Below, piece after piece: positions 51,784 to 51,906 of a stretch of 51,906 bases of DNA (its first letter is position 1; each line of letters opens with the position of its first letter). The notes beneath the pieces were generated by a model. That model saw only the letters and a list, made by a program, of their open reading frames with translations. It had not been told where the DNA came from and searched no databases. Position numbers and translations under genes: made by a program. Source of the DNA: a virus; IMG/VR virus record IMGVR_UViG_3300032240_001948, positions 1 to 51,906 of that record, one strand, 5' to 3'.

Positions 51784-51906
51784 TTATGAGTATAAAGAAA
51801 TTAGTTCATTACGAATGTCTAGGACTTCATATTCATCATCACATGCGTCTAAATCTACTGGTGCAAATTCATTGAGATTAACTGAACCATCAGTGTAGAT
51901 AGGAGC
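51784..51906 (-). CDS. C-terminal fragment of unknown protein (5' end beyond window)
   Basis: On the minus strand an open frame enters from the right edge and ends with TAA at 51784-51786. It has 40 codons. The sequence is acidic (APIYTDGSVNLNEFAPVDLD ... VLDIRNELISLYS). It is too short to name. It ends where the AT-rich non-coding region begins, and the plus-strand promoter would produce RNA antisense to it if transcription read through. Confidence 0.55.
   Translation of the reverse strand, partial: APIYTDGSVNLNEFAPVDLDACDDEYEVLDIRNELISLYS

Overview
The window is a block of a T4-like myovirus genome, most likely a cyanophage (a T4-type cyanomyovirus). The evidence is the set of core T4 genes in cyanophage order, together with genes typical of cyanophages or cyanobacteria: a DUF3110 protein between gp46 and gp47, speD, a DUF4815 structural protein, a giant baseplate protein with a YHYH domain, and DUF5872-type domains. 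The DNA is AT-rich. Every gene I can support lies on the minus strand, so transcription runs from high to low coordinates. No psbA, integrase, tRNA or CRISPR was seen.

Reading in the direction of transcription from the right edge: the C-terminus of an unknown gene (51784-51906); a non-coding stretch with a strong host-type promoter that points the other way (51587-51615, plus strand); a GIY-YIG nuclease-like ORF; a non-coding stretch with three copies of an operator-like palindrome (50982-51179); two short genes; a glycosyltransferase-like gene; two tiny very basic proteins (44 and 40 aa) and a 71-aa conserved protein; speD (S-adenosylmethionine decarboxylase); and a 79-aa unknown.

The morphogenesis block follows. 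Baseplate wedge: gp25, gp6, a 4250-aa protein in the gp7 position, gp8. Then a 2500-aa DUF4815 protein with two small partners, neck and connector (gp13, gp14, gp15), terminase (gp16, a DUF5872-type protein, a 62-aa protein, gp17), tail sheath and tube (gp18, gp19), portal (gp20), prohead core and protease (gp67, a beta-rich protein, gp21, gp22) and the major capsid protein gp23, which is followed by a strong intrinsic terminator. T4 late-promoter motifs (TATAAATA and relatives AATAAATA, GATAAATA, CTAAATA) precede most transcription units here.

After gp23 come a gp3-like tail protein, the recombination genes uvsY and uvsW, an Sm-like protein, the late sigma factor gp55 behind its own host-type promoter, gp47 / DUF3110 / gp46, a DUF3310 protein, the sliding clamp gp45, and at the left edge a truncated conserved phage protein. 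gp46, gp47, UvsY and UvsW act in recombination-dependent replication and repair. gp55 with gp45 switches host RNA polymerase to the late promoters, which drive the head and tail genes.

The most unusual content is the expansion of baseplate and neck proteins by shared beta-rich modules (GxGY repeats and an IDDE/ERG module found in gp15, the giant protein and the DUF4815 protein), a beta-propeller-like segment near the end of the giant protein, and the repeat-bearing non-coding region at 50762-51183 with the opposing promoter nearby.
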